NCBI GenBank assembly: GCA_051004675.1
Contig: JBPCKC010000097.1
Span: forward strand, 1-25,876
Direction: 5' to 3'
Length of the DNA stretch: 25,876 nucleotides
Source of the DNA: JBDTSW01 sp051004675
GTDB taxonomy: Bacteria; Actinomycetota; Thermoleophilia; Solirubrobacterales; 70-9
Made by a program: the position numbers and the translations under genes. Each line of letters starts with the position of its first letter. Position 1 is the stretch's first letter. This document shows, piece after piece, positions 6,187-14,207 of the stretch. Under the pieces are notes generated by a model that was given only the letters and a program-made list of their open reading frames with translations, was not told where the DNA came from and made no database searches.

Positions 6187-7236
6187 ATGCCATGGGAACC
6201 CGAGCGAGCGAATCGAGTCAAGCCGATGCCGAGCCTTCCGAAGCCGAGGCTGCGCCGGGGCGCCCGCTCCTCGCAGCTCACCCCGCCGGCTGAGCCGCAG
6301 CGGGAGCGGACTCCGAACGTCGAGACGATCGACGGTGAGGGCCTGCGCTGGGTCAACATCGAGCGGCCCTCCCAGCTGGAGATGGGGTGGCTCGAGCAGC
6401 ACTTCGACTTCCACCCGCTCGACCTCGAGGACGTACTGTCGCGCAACCAGCGCCCGAAGATCGACGAGTACGACGACTACCTCTTCATCGTCCTGCACTT
6501 TCCCGTCTTCGACCGCTCCGTCGGGCGGCTGAACGCCGGCGAGCTGGACATCTTCGTCGGCCGCGACTACCTGGTGACGATCCCCAACCAGACGCTTCAG
6601 CCCGTGGAGTACCTCTTCGAGCGCTGCCGCTCGAAGGAGGAGTTGCGCGAGCAGCACTTCTCCAAGGGCTCCGGCTACCTGCTCTACAGGATCGTCGACG
6701 ACTCCTTCGACTACTGCTTTCCCATGCTGCGCAAGATCGGGAACAAGCTGGATGCGGTCGAGGACGAGATCTTCGAGGGCCGCTCGGAGGAGATCGTGCG
6801 CGACATCTCCAACGTCAAGCAGGAGATCATCAACTTCCGCAAGGTGGTGAGGCCGCAGCGCACCGTACTCAGCGACCTCGAGAACTCCAAGCAGGCCTTC
6901 CTCGCCCCGACCGAGGGCGAGCTGGAGGTCTACTTCGCCGACATCGGCGACGCCCACGAGCGCATCTGGGACATCCTCGAGAACTACAAGGAGGTCGTCG
7001 AGGCCCTCGAGGACACGAACGAGTCGGTCATCTCGCACCGGGTCAACGACATCCTGCGCTTCCTCACCGCGATCAGCGTGATCGTGCTGCCGTTGACCCT
7101 GATCGCGAGCATCTGGGGCATGAACGTCGGCGTCCCCGGGGAGGGCGATCCCGAGGACTTCTTCATCGTGGTCGGCGCGATGGCGACGCTGCTGATCGCG
7201 ATGGTCGCCTACTTCCGCCGCCGCGGCTGGCTGTAG
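6187..7236 (+). CDS. corA: CorA-family magnesium/divalent-cation channel
   Basis: The protein is about 349 residues from the chosen ATG. It has a large cytoplasmic N-terminal domain rich in acidic and helical sequence (the FDFHPLDLEDVLSRNQRPK region, then a long helix with ENYKEVVEALEDTNESV). Two C-terminal membrane segments follow. The first ends in WGMN, the CorA signature motif (usually YGMN), and the second ends in the basic RRRGWL tail. CorA pentamers import Mg2+, sometimes Co2+ or Ni2+, with a gate closed by intracellular Mg2+. An in-frame ATG at 6112 would run antisense through the riboswitch P1 strand and adds a non-conserved stretch, so I prefer 6187. ATG 6226 is another option. The next gene starts 4 nt after the stop. 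Confidence 0.9.
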   Translation: MPWEPERANRVKPMPSLPKPRLRRGARSSQLTPPAEPQRERTPNVETIDGEGLRWVNIERPSQLEMGWLEQHFDFHPLDLEDVLSRNQRPKIDEYDDYLFIVLHFPVFDRSVGRLNAGELDIFVGRDYLVTIPNQTLQPVEYLFERCRSKEELREQHFSKGSGYLLYRIVDDSFDYCFPMLRKIGNKLDAVEDEIFEGRSEEIVRDISNVKQEIINFRKVVRPQRTVLSDLENSKQAFLAPTEGELEVYFADIGDAHERIWDILENYKEVVEALEDTNESVISHRVNDILRFLTAISVIVLPLTLIASIWGMNVGVPGEGDPEDFFIVVGAMATLLIAMVAYFRRRGWL

Positions 7237-7240
7237 GCGG

Positions 7241-8200
7241 TTGACAGCGGCCTGCAGGCTCGCCCCCATCCTCGCCTGGGCGGTCGCCACCGGGTTCGCC
7301 ATCTGGGCCGTCGTGCGCTGGCTTGGGCTCGAGGCCGGCTACCCGCTAGTTCCCCTCCTCGCGTTCACCCCCTACGTCGCCGCCCTCGCCGCCTTGGCCG
7401 CCGTCGCGCTTGTGGCGCTGCGCCGGTTCGGCCCCGGCGCCCTCACGGCCGTAGCCGCGGCGCTCCTCATCGGGCTGGTCCTGCCGCGAGCCGTGGGCGA
7501 CGGCGAACGCGGCGAGGCCTCCCTTCGGGTGATGACCGCGAACATGAAGCTCGGCGAGGGCGATGCCCAGGCGCTTACCGAGCTGGTTCGCGAGCACGAC
7601 GTGGATGTCCTCGCCGTCCAGGAGCTCACCGCGCCACTCGCCGCGCGGCTGGAGAGGGCCGGGCTCGACCATGAGCTCCACCACTCCGTGCTCGCACCCA
7701 CGTCTGGCTCCGCCGGCGGCGGGATCTGGAGCGTCCGGCCGATTCTCGAGGAGGTCTCCGACGCCCCGGACTCCATCGCCGGCTCGCAGCCCGCGGTGCG
7801 GGTAAGGACGCCCGAGGCCCACGAGGTCATCGTCTACTCCGTCCACGCTCCTGCTCCCACCGGCGCGTCACCGGCAAGCAAGTGGGCGGCGAACCTCGCA
7901 ACGATCCCGCCGGCTTCCCTCGAGGGCCCGGTCCGGATCGTGGCCGGGGACTTCAACGCCACCCTCGATCACGACGCGCTGCGCGACGTCATCGGCCGGG
8001 GCTATCGCGATGCTGCCGAGGCGGCCGGCGTGGGACTCGAGCCCACCTGGCCGAACGGGCGCCTCTTCCCCCCGCAGGTGACCATCGACCACGTCCTCGT
8101 GGACGAGCGCGCGGCTGTGGCCGGCGCGGATGTCCTCGAGCTGCCCGGCAGCGACCACCGGGCCGTTCTGGCCGAGGTGCTGCTGCTCCCGCCGCGTTAG
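7241..8200 (+). CDS. Membrane-anchored endonuclease/exonuclease/phosphatase (EEP) family protein
   Basis: The 319-residue protein has three N-terminal hydrophobic segments (about 7-28, 36-60, 67-84) followed by an EEP-fold domain. Family residues are in order: Asn101 in TANMK, the metal-binding Glu128 in AVQE, His202, GDFNATLDH with Asp237/Asn239, and the terminal Asp305/His306 in SDH. The EEP superfamily cleaves phosphodiester bonds in nucleic acids, phospholipids or other substrates. With this topology the domain probably faces outward, which fits a secreted nuclease or phosphodiesterase acting on envelope or extracellular substrates, but the substrate is unknown. The start is TTG at 7241, 4 nt after the corA stop, so the two genes are probably cotranscribed. 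Confidence 0.85.
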   Translation: MTAACRLAPILAWAVATGFAIWAVVRWLGLEAGYPLVPLLAFTPYVAALAALAAVALVALRRFGPGALTAVAAALLIGLVLPRAVGDGERGEASLRVMTANMKLGEGDAQALTELVREHDVDVLAVQELTAPLAARLERAGLDHELHHSVLAPTSGSAGGGIWSVRPILEEVSDAPDSIAGSQPAVRVRTPEAHEVIVYSVHAPAPTGASPASKWAANLATIPPASLEGPVRIVAGDFNATLDHDALRDVIGRGYRDAAEAAGVGLEPTWPNGRLFPPQVTIDHVLVDERAAVAGADVLELPGSDHRAVLAEVLLLPPR

Positions 8201-8395
8201 CGCACGTCGACCCCCGACCCCAACGAGGCCCACGCCGAGAGCATCCATCGCGCCGGGTGTGCCGCTTCGTATGCGGTATCCGCATGCGATCCGACACGCC
8301 TGGCGCCGTGGCAGGCGCGTCGAGGCCGGGCGCCTCGCCCAGGGGCAAGCGGAGTCACGATTTCGGCGGTGGGCGCCTGGCTAGGATGCGGCCGT
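8201..8395. other. Intergenic region with three consecutive inverted repeats
   Basis: No convincing reading frame is present. Three hairpin-capable repeats follow one another: 8267-8276 with 8280-8289 (ATGCGG-TAT-CCGCAT core, loop of three), 8297-8302 with 8312-8317 (CGCCTG/CAGGCG), and 8321-8326 with 8332-8337 (CGAGGC/GCCTCG). None is followed by a T run. They could be a factor-dependent terminator for the preceding gene, operators, or a structured leader for the HIT gene. TAGGAT at 8382-8387 is a possible -10 element for the gene at 8396. Confidence 0.4.
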
Positions 8396-8890
8396 GTGGC
8401 CTCCGAACGCATCTGGGCGCCCTGGCGCCTCGCCTACGTGAAGGACGCGTCGAAGGACTCGGCCGACGAGTGCATCTTCTGCGTGAAACCGGCGGCCGAG
8501 GATGACGAGGACAACCTGATCGTCCACCGCGGCGAGCGGTGCTTCGTGATCCTCAACCTCTACCCGTACACGAACGGGCACCTGATGGTGGCCCCCTACG
8601 AGCACATCGCCAGCCTCCCGGAGCTGGGCGCGGACACGATCGCCGAGATGATGGCGCTCGCCCAGCGCGCCATGCGCCTGCTCGAGTCCACCTACGAGCC
8701 GCACGGCTACAACGTTGGCTTCAACCAAGGTCGGGTCGCGGGCGCGGGCGTCGAGCACCACATCCACATGCACGTCGTTCCGCGCTGGGGAGGCGATACG
8801 AACTTCATGCCCGTCCTCGCCGACGTCCGGGTGATGCCCCAGACGCTCGAGGGGACCTACGAGGCGCTGCGCGGCGGGTTCGATGACTAG
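8396..8890 (+). CDS. HIT-family hydrolase/phosphorylase, Ap4A-phosphorylase-like
   Basis: The protein is 164 residues from a GTG at 8396 (AGGA at 8383-8386 lies 9 nt upstream). A longer frame to 8369 adds residues that do not look conserved. A CxxC pair (Cys26/Cys29) precedes the HIT motif HHIHMHVVPRW, with His122, His124 and His126; the middle of the triad region carries the nucleotidyl-histidine nucleophile in this family. LNLYPYTNGHLMVAPYEH and RWGGDTNFMPV closely resemble the mycobacterial diadenosine tetraphosphate phosphorylase type rather than HINT hydrolases. The likely role is turnover of Ap4A or another dinucleotide. The stop overlaps the next gene by 8 nt, implying coupled translation. 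Confidence 0.9.
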   Translation: MASERIWAPWRLAYVKDASKDSADECIFCVKPAAEDDEDNLIVHRGERCFVILNLYPYTNGHLMVAPYEHIASLPELGADTIAEMMALAQRAMRLLESTYEPHGYNVGFNQGRVAGAGVEHHIHMHVVPRWGGDTNFMPVLADVRVMPQTLEGTYEALRGGFDD

Positions 8891-10262
8891 CCCGGCCACC
8901 CTGCCGCCCGGGATCTTCAAGGCCTACGACATCCGCGGGCTCTACGGGTCCGAGATGGACGGCGACGCCGCCTACGCGGTGGGCCGGGCCTTCGCCCGCG
9001 TGCTCGCCGGGATGCGAGGCAAGGAGCCCTCGGAGCTACGGGTCGGACTCGGCCGCGACATGCGGATCGAGGCGCCTGAGATGGCCGGCCGTCTACGCGA
9101 GGGGCTCACCGACGAGGGCTGCGCGGTGCTTGACGCCGGAATGGTGGGCACGGAGATGCTCTATTTCCTCGTCGGCTCGCGCCAGCTGGACGGCGGGGCG
9201 ATGGTCACCGCCTCGCACAACCCCAAGGCGTACACCGGGGTGAAGCTGGTCCGCGAGGGGGCGCTGGCACTCTCCGGCGACGCCGGCATCGACGAGATCC
9301 GGGCCCTGATCGAGGCCGGGCTTCCGGATGCGCCCGGCGGTGGCTCGGTGGAGGCCCTCGATGTCTACGACGAGTTCCACCAGCACGTGCTCTCGTTCAT
9401 CGACACCCACGCGGTGCGCCCACTCCGCGTCGTGCTCGACGGGGGCAACGGGATGGCCGGGCCGATGGCGGGCCCCGCGCTCGAACGCCTGGGACTCGAC
9501 CTGGTGACCACGTACTGGACGCCCGACGGCGAGTTCCCGGACCACGAGCCAAACCCGCTGCTCGAGGAAAACCGGCAGTTCATCGTCGACCGGGTACTCA
9601 AAGAGCAGGCCGACCTCGGGGTCGCCTGGGACGGCGACGCCGACCGTTGCTTCTTCATCGACGACACCGGCGCGTTCGTCGACGGCGACTTCCTCACGGC
9701 GCTCCTCGCGCGGCAGGTGCTGGAGAGGGAGCCCGGCGCCACCGTTCTCTACGACGTGCGCGCCAGCCGGGCCGTCGCCGACACCGTTCGCGAGCTCGGC
9801 GGGACCTCCTACGTCAACCGGGTCGGGCATGCCTTCTTCAAGGCGGCGCTCCGCGAGCGGACGGCGGCCTTCGGCGGCGAGGTCTCCGGCCACTATTACT
9901 TCCGGGACTTCTGGTGCGCCGACTCGGGCACGATCCCGGCGCTCTTGGTGCTCGAGCTGCTCTCGACCCAGAAGCGGTCCCTCTCCGAACTGGTGGGCCA
10001 CCTCCGCGAGAAGTATTTCATCTCCGGCGAGATCAACTCCGAGGTGGAGGACGCCGACGCCAAGATGAAGGAGATCGCCGAGCGCCACGAGGGCGCCGAG
10101 GTGAGCTGGCTGGATGGCGTCTCCGTCGACTACCCCGACTGGCACTTCAACGTCCGGCCGTCGAACACCGAGCCGCTCCTGCGCCTGAACCTCGAGTCCC
10201 TCGTCTCGCGCGAGGACATGGAGCGCCGGCGCGACGAGATCCTGGCGCTGATTCGGAGCTGA
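8883..10262 (+). CDS. manB: Phosphomannomutase/phosphoglucomutase
   Basis: The 459-residue protein has the full alpha-D-phosphohexomutase layout. The phosphoserine loop is TASHNPKAYTG with Ser111, the metal loop is DGDADR at 250-255, the sugar-binding loop is GEVSGHYYF, and the C-terminal phosphate-binding loop is RPSNTEP. The length matches bacterial PMM/PGM enzymes (about 450-460). It interconverts mannose-6-P/mannose-1-P and often glucose-6-P/glucose-1-P, feeding GDP-mannose and glycan synthesis. Glucose-1-P made here could also supply the cytidylyltransferase encoded at 3626-4384, which is inference. The ATG lies inside the end of the HIT gene (8-nt overlap). The symbol reflects the family and specificity is not proven. 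Confidence 0.93.
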   Translation: MTSPATLPPGIFKAYDIRGLYGSEMDGDAAYAVGRAFARVLAGMRGKEPSELRVGLGRDMRIEAPEMAGRLREGLTDEGCAVLDAGMVGTEMLYFLVGSRQLDGGAMVTASHNPKAYTGVKLVREGALALSGDAGIDEIRALIEAGLPDAPGGGSVEALDVYDEFHQHVLSFIDTHAVRPLRVVLDGGNGMAGPMAGPALERLGLDLVTTYWTPDGEFPDHEPNPLLEENRQFIVDRVLKEQADLGVAWDGDADRCFFIDDTGAFVDGDFLTALLARQVLEREPGATVLYDVRASRAVADTVRELGGTSYVNRVGHAFFKAALRERTAAFGGEVSGHYYFRDFWCADSGTIPALLVLELLSTQKRSLSELVGHLREKYFISGEINSEVEDADAKMKEIAERHEGAEVSWLDGVSVDYPDWHFNVRPSNTEPLLRLNLESLVSREDMERRRDEILALIRS

Positions 10263-10284
10263 GCCGCTTGGCAGCGTGCGGCGC

Positions 10285-11334
10285 ATGACCCCCGAGGAGG
10301 CGCTGGCCGCGGCCGCCGCCGAGGGAATCCACCGGCTCGCCATCCCCACGCCCTTCGCCGTGGGCCGGGTGAACTGCTGGCTGGTCGAGGACGACCCCCT
10401 CACCCTGGTCGATACGGGCCCGAACTCGGGCAAGGCTCTCGACGAGCTCGAGCGCCAGCTCGCCGCCCGCGGGCACCGCATCGAGGATCTCGAGCTCGTC
10501 ATCATCACCCACCAGCACATCGACCACCTGGGCCTGATCGAGATCGTCGCCAACCGCTCGAAGGCGAACGTCGCCGCGATCGACGTCTCCGCCGAGCGGT
10601 TGCGGAACTTCACCGAGGACGCCGAGCGCGACGACGAGTTCGCCGCCGGCCTGATGCGCCGGTACGGCATCCCCGAGGACGTCGTCACGGCCCTGCGAAC
10701 CGTGTCGGCCAGCTTCCGCGCCTGGGGAGCCCGGGCCGAGGTGACCCGGCCCCTGCGCGACGGCGAGACGCTCGAGCTTCGGGATCGGGCACTGGAGGTA
10801 CAGCACCGGCCCGGACACAGCCCCTCCGACACCGTGTTCTGGGACGCCCGGCGGCGCATCCTGCTCGCGGCCGACCACCTGCTCGCCCACATCTCCTCGA
10901 ATCCGCTCATGGCCCGGCCACTGGACGGCTCGAGCGGCCGGCCGCGGGCGCTGGTGGACTACATCGCTTCGATGCGCCGCACGCGCGAGCTGGACGCGCA
11001 GATCGTTCTTCCGGGCCATGGCGAGCCGATCACGAACCACCGTGACCTGATCGACGATCGCCTGGCGATGCATCGCCGGCGGGCGGGCAAGCTGCTCCGC
11101 CTGATCTCGAATGGTCCGCGATCCCCATATGAGCTGGCCCAGGAGATGTGGGGCAACGTGGCGGTCACGCAGGCGTTCCTCACCCTCTCCGAGGTGGTCG
11201 GCCACTCCGATCTGCTGGTTGCGAGCGGCCTCGTCGCGGAGGTCGAGGGTCCCGACGGGGTCGTCCGCTTCGAGGCGACCGGCGCGGACGGCGACGTGAT
11301 GCTCGGCGGCGACGTAGTCTCGGCGCGCGAGTAA
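10285..11334 (+). CDS. Metallo-beta-lactamase-fold hydrolase with C-terminal winged helix
   Basis: The protein is about 349 residues. After an N-terminal strand region with VDTGPN, the metal motif THQHIDH gives the HxHxDH zinc ligands (residues 76-81 from this start). Further ligands are likely in QHRPGHSPSD and LPGHGEP. The C-terminal 80 or so residues, starting near HRRRAGKLLRLI, look like the winged helix that follows the catalytic domain in LACTB2-type proteins, which are RNases or thioesterase-like hydrolases. The substrate cannot be told. A GTG at 10276, three codons upstream, is an equally possible start and no clear ribosome binding site separates them. It follows the mutase by about 20 nt and probably belongs to the same transcript. 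Confidence 0.85.
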   Translation: MTPEEALAAAAAEGIHRLAIPTPFAVGRVNCWLVEDDPLTLVDTGPNSGKALDELERQLAARGHRIEDLELVIITHQHIDHLGLIEIVANRSKANVAAIDVSAERLRNFTEDAERDDEFAAGLMRRYGIPEDVVTALRTVSASFRAWGARAEVTRPLRDGETLELRDRALEVQHRPGHSPSDTVFWDARRRILLAADHLLAHISSNPLMARPLDGSSGRPRALVDYIASMRRTRELDAQIVLPGHGEPITNHRDLIDDRLAMHRRRAGKLLRLISNGPRSPYELAQEMWGNVAVTQAFLTLSEVVGHSDLLVASGLVAEVEGPDGVVRFEATGADGDVMLGGDVVSARE

Positions 11335-11352
11335 CTGCATGAGCACACGGGG

Positions 11353-11358
11353 TATGAG
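11353..11358 (+). promoter_or_regulatory. Putative leaderless -10 element for the lipid-kinase gene
   Basis: TATGAG is followed by six bases and the ATG at 11365. It departs from TANNNT at the last base, so support is weak. It lies in the short gap after the metallo-beta-lactamase gene, where readthrough is also likely. Confidence 0.22.
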
Positions 11359-11364
11359 ACTGAG

Positions 11365-12381
11365 ATGAGCACCGCGACGGTCACATCACCGCCGCGGGTC
11401 GAGGCGCGCCCCGATCCCGCGAAGCCGCCGCGCCGGGCCGCGAAGAAGCGCATGCTCGTGATCGTCAACCCGTACGCGACGACGGTCTCGGACCGGCGGA
11501 AGAACCTCGTCGTCTACGCGCTCCAGGGCCGCGACGAGGTCGAGGCCGTCTCCACCCAGGCGCAAAACCACGCGACCCAGATCTGCCGCGAGGCCCGGGA
11601 GGAGGGCTACGACGTGGTCGTCGCCTTCGGCGGCGACGGAACCCTGAACGAGGTCGCCAACGGCCTCGCGGGGACCGATGTGCCGGTCTCGGTCCTGCCG
11701 GGCGGCTCCACCAACGTGGTCTGCCGCACGCTCGGCATCCCCAACGATGTCGTCGACGCCACCGAGCACCTCCTCGGCCTGGCCGACCGCTTCACGCCGC
11801 GGAGGGTTGACCTCGGGCTGGCCAACGGTCGGTATTTCGTCTTCTCCTGCGGCGCGGGCCTCGACGCCACATCCGCCCGGCGGGTCGACGCCAACCCCCG
11901 CCTGAAGGCACGCGCGGGCCGGTGGTTCTACACCTACACGGCGGTTTCGAGCTTTTACACGCAGTATCTGCGGGATCCGGTCCGGATCAAGGTGGCGATC
12001 GGCGGCGGCGGCGAATCGGAGGGGGTGACGGCGCTCGCTCAGAACTCGGACCCATTCACGTATTTCGGGAAGCTTCCCCTTTATCTGTGCGATAACGCCG
12101 CGATCGACAACGGCACGCTCGCGATGGCCGTGCTGCGCCGCGCGACCCAGCGCGACGTCCCCACCGTCGCCGCGCGGATGCTCGCCGGCGGCCTGCGACT
12201 GGCCGACCACCGGCACATCGACCAGTTCACCGGGTTCACCGAAGCCCGGCTCGAGTCGGTCTCGCTGGACCGCGAGGAGCGCATCCGCGGCTTCCCGGTC
12301 CAGGTGGACGGCGACTACATCGGCGACCACGGCGAGCTCGACCTCGGAATCGCCCCCGGCGCGCTGACCGTCGTTGCCTGA
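11365..12381 (+). CDS. Diacylglycerol-kinase-family lipid kinase (DagK/YegS-like)
   Basis: The 338-residue protein has the DAGK catalytic signature: NPYATT near 35-40, GGDGTLNEV at 89-97 (ATP binding and catalysis) and the following VLPGGSTNVVCRTLGIP loop. The C-terminal half is the beta-rich substrate domain (RVDLGLANGRYFVFSCGAGLDA, and QVDGDYIGDHGELDL near the end). Such enzymes phosphorylate diacylglycerol, sphingoid or other lipids. In Actinobacteria they are used in phospholipid recycling and, in some cases, mannoside-phosphoinositide synthesis. The basic N-terminus (PAKPPRRAAKKR) could help membrane association. The stop overlaps the next HIT gene's start by 8 nt. Confidence 0.9.
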   Translation: MSTATVTSPPRVEARPDPAKPPRRAAKKRMLVIVNPYATTVSDRRKNLVVYALQGRDEVEAVSTQAQNHATQICREAREEGYDVVVAFGGDGTLNEVANGLAGTDVPVSVLPGGSTNVVCRTLGIPNDVVDATEHLLGLADRFTPRRVDLGLANGRYFVFSCGAGLDATSARRVDANPRLKARAGRWFYTYTAVSSFYTQYLRDPVRIKVAIGGGGESEGVTALAQNSDPFTYFGKLPLYLCDNAAIDNGTLAMAVLRRATQRDVPTVAARMLAGGLRLADHRHIDQFTGFTEARLESVSLDREERIRGFPVQVDGDYIGDHGELDLGIAPGALTVVA

Positions 12382-12799
12382 CGGCGACTGTCCCTTCTGC
12401 GCGATCGCCACGGGCGAGGCCGAGGCGCACGTCGTGTTCTCCGACTCGGTCTCGGTTGCGTTCCTCGACATCCGCCCGCTCTTTGAGGGCCACACGCTGC
12501 TGATTCCCCGCGATCACCACGAGACGATCTGGGACCTGCCCGATGAGCTGGTCGCGCCCTACTTCGCGAACGCGCGCCGGCTGACCGCTGCCGTGCGTGA
12601 GGCGATGGAGGCCCAGGGCGCGTTCGTCGCCATCAACAACATCGTGAGCCAGTCGGTCCCCCACCTGCACACGCACATCGTGCCGCGCACCCGCAAGGAC
12701 GGCCTGCGCGGCTTCTTCTGGCCACGCGGAAAGTACGCGGACGGGGCCGCCGCCGAGGCCGCGGCGCGCCGGATCGCGGCGGCCCTCGCCGCCGGTTAG
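12374..12799 (+). CDS. HIT-family protein (HINT/GalT-superfamily nucleotide hydrolase)
   Basis: The 141-residue protein has the classic compact HIT layout: CPFC at 6-9 (possible zinc site), HTLLIPRDHH in the middle, and the HIT motif PHLHTHIVPR with His97, His99 and His101. It is the HinT-like branch, unlike the Ap4A-phosphorylase-like HIT protein at 8396. Substrates in this group are purine nucleoside phosphoramidates, dinucleoside polyphosphates or AMP-lysine adducts. The start is a TTG inside the end of the lipid-kinase gene, with no better start before the first Cys, so it is likely translated by coupling. Two different HIT proteins within 4 kb is mildly unusual. Confidence 0.9.
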   Translation: MPDGDCPFCAIATGEAEAHVVFSDSVSVAFLDIRPLFEGHTLLIPRDHHETIWDLPDELVAPYFANARRLTAAVREAMEAQGAFVAINNIVSQSVPHLHTHIVPRTRKDGLRGFFWPRGKYADGAAAEAAARRIAAALAAG

Positions 12800-12828
12800 C
12801 TTCGGCGCGGCCCTAGAGTCCCACTCGG

Positions 12829-13317
12829 ATGGATGAGCTCGGCATCGCACAGGTCGCGGAGATGTATCCGGTCGACGGCCTGGACTGGGTCGAGCTGATG
12901 GTCGATCCGGGCGCTTTTCGACGGTATCGCGAGCGGGTGGAGCCGCTGCTCGCAGAGGACTTCGAGGTGCTCCCCGTCCAGCCGGCCGGCGAGCTCAGCA
13001 CCGTCATCGTCGGGGTCGAGGCCTACCTCGCCGGTATGCGCGTCGTGATGGAGGCGTTCGAGCGCTTCTGCATCACGCCGGAGCGCTTTGTGCCGATCGA
13101 CGGAGGGATCCTCGTGTTCGCCAGGCTCGAGGGCATGACGATCGAGGGCCCGCACCGGTTCGAAGGAGAGGGCGGCGCCATCTTCGAACTGCGAGACGGC
13201 CTCATCGCCAGGCTCCGCGAGTTCGACGACCGCGAGCGGCTGCTCGACGCGGGCGGGCTCACCGCCCAGGAAGCCGAGCGGCTAGGGACGCCGGCCCACG
13301 TCCTGCGCACCGCCTAG
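12829..13317 (+). CDS. NTF2/SnoaL-like fold protein of unknown function
   Basis: The 162-residue protein has the alpha/beta pattern of the NTF2-like (SnoaL) superfamily. It has an N-terminal helical part with FRRYRERVEPLLAEDFEV, a central helix, then strands ending in GAIFELRDGLIARLREFDDRERLL, typical of the last two strands and closing helix. No catalytic residues can be assigned; members include ketosteroid-isomerase-like enzymes and binding proteins. It is the last gene of the plus-strand cluster and its end faces the GT2 gene 14 nt away. TAGAGT at 12814-12819 is a possible -10 element giving a very short leader. Confidence 0.65.
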   Translation: MDELGIAQVAEMYPVDGLDWVELMVDPGAFRRYRERVEPLLAEDFEVLPVQPAGELSTVIVGVEAYLAGMRVVMEAFERFCITPERFVPIDGGILVFARLEGMTIEGPHRFEGEGGAIFELRDGLIARLREFDDRERLLDAGGLTAQEAERLGTPAHVLRTA

Positions 13318-13331
13318 AGGAATCCCGCCGC

Positions 13332-14198
13332 TCAGCTCGCGGTGTTCGGAAGCCGCCAGCCGACATTGTGGGCGACCAGCCCGACGCCGTCGATCAGCCG
13401 AAACGTGGCCTGCTCGCGGTTACCGGCCAGCGCCAGGCGCACCGCGTCAGCCCCCGCCCGCGAGAGCTCGACCGGTGAGAGCGGCCAGCGGGTCGAGACC
13501 CCCGGGTAGCGCTCGCTGAGCCAGCGCGAGCCCGAGCCGTAGCGGGCGAAGGTGCGCAGCAGGCCGGCGACGGTCTCGCGATGTCGGTGGCGCACGAGGG
13601 CGCGCGGGCGAAATGACAGCTCCCAGCCCGCGTCCTGGAGGCGCAGGCAAAAATCGACGTCGCCGCCGGAACGGATGCCCTCGACAAACCCCCCCAGCTC
13701 CTCGAAGGCCCGGCGGCGCACCATGAGGTTGCCGGTGGCGGCGACGGTGCGCCCGCGCCCGTAGAGGCCGTCGGTCTGGCTCAGCACCTTGCGGTCGCGC
13801 GCGTAGCGGGCGGCGAGGGCGCGTTGATCGGGCTCGCCCAGGATCTCCCCCGCCACCGCCCCGGCTCGCCCGTCCGGCGAGCGGACGAAGTAGCCGTCGA
13901 GCAGGTCGCGTTGCGGGGTGCAATCCGCGTCCATGAACAGGATCCACTCGCTGAGCGCTGCGGCCGCCCCGACGTTGCGGGCATGGTAGGACGAGCGCTC
14001 GCCCGTCGCTCGCACGACCCTGGCGCCGCCCGCCGGCTCCACCACGCCGCCGGCGGTGTTGTCGGCGACGATCAGCTCATCGCCCGGTCGCAGCTCGAGC
14101 CCGCGCAGCGCCCTGAGCAGGCGTAGCGCCTCCTCCCGGTCGCCAGCGAACGGAACGACGACGCTCACCGCAGGCCTCGCCGCACGCGGCTCAGGCAC
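13332..14198 (-). CDS. Family 2 glycosyltransferase
   Basis: The 288-residue protein opens with the GT-A strand AVSVVVPFAGDREEALRLL, has ELIVADNTAGG, and carries the metal/nucleotide-binding Asp-Ala-Asp at 90-92 (LFMDADC). A GGDVDFCLRLQDAGWEL segment matches the acceptor-side ED/DxD-like region of GT2 enzymes. It transfers a sugar from a nucleotide donor, presumably to a cell-envelope glycan or lipid; donor and acceptor are unknown. There is no obvious membrane helix. The GTG start lies 9 nt after the stop of the exported repeat protein gene, so it is the last gene of the recJ-rel unit. Confidence 0.88.
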   Translation of the reverse strand: MPEPRAARPAVSVVVPFAGDREEALRLLRALRGLELRPGDELIVADNTAGGVVEPAGGARVVRATGERSSYHARNVGAAAALSEWILFMDADCTPQRDLLDGYFVRSPDGRAGAVAGEILGEPDQRALAARYARDRKVLSQTDGLYGRGRTVAATGNLMVRRRAFEELGGFVEGIRSGGDVDFCLRLQDAGWELSFRPRALVRHRHRETVAGLLRTFARYGSGSRWLSERYPGVSTRWPLSPVELSRAGADAVRLALAGNREQATFRLIDGVGLVAHNVGWRLPNTAS

Positions 14199-14207
14199 TG
14201 CGGCGGA

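Noticed and set aside
13300..13345. A terminator between the converging NTF2-like and GT2 genes (CACCGC...GCGGTG)
   Set aside because: The 6-bp arms lie within coding sequence with a long loop and no T run; there are only 14 bases between the stops.
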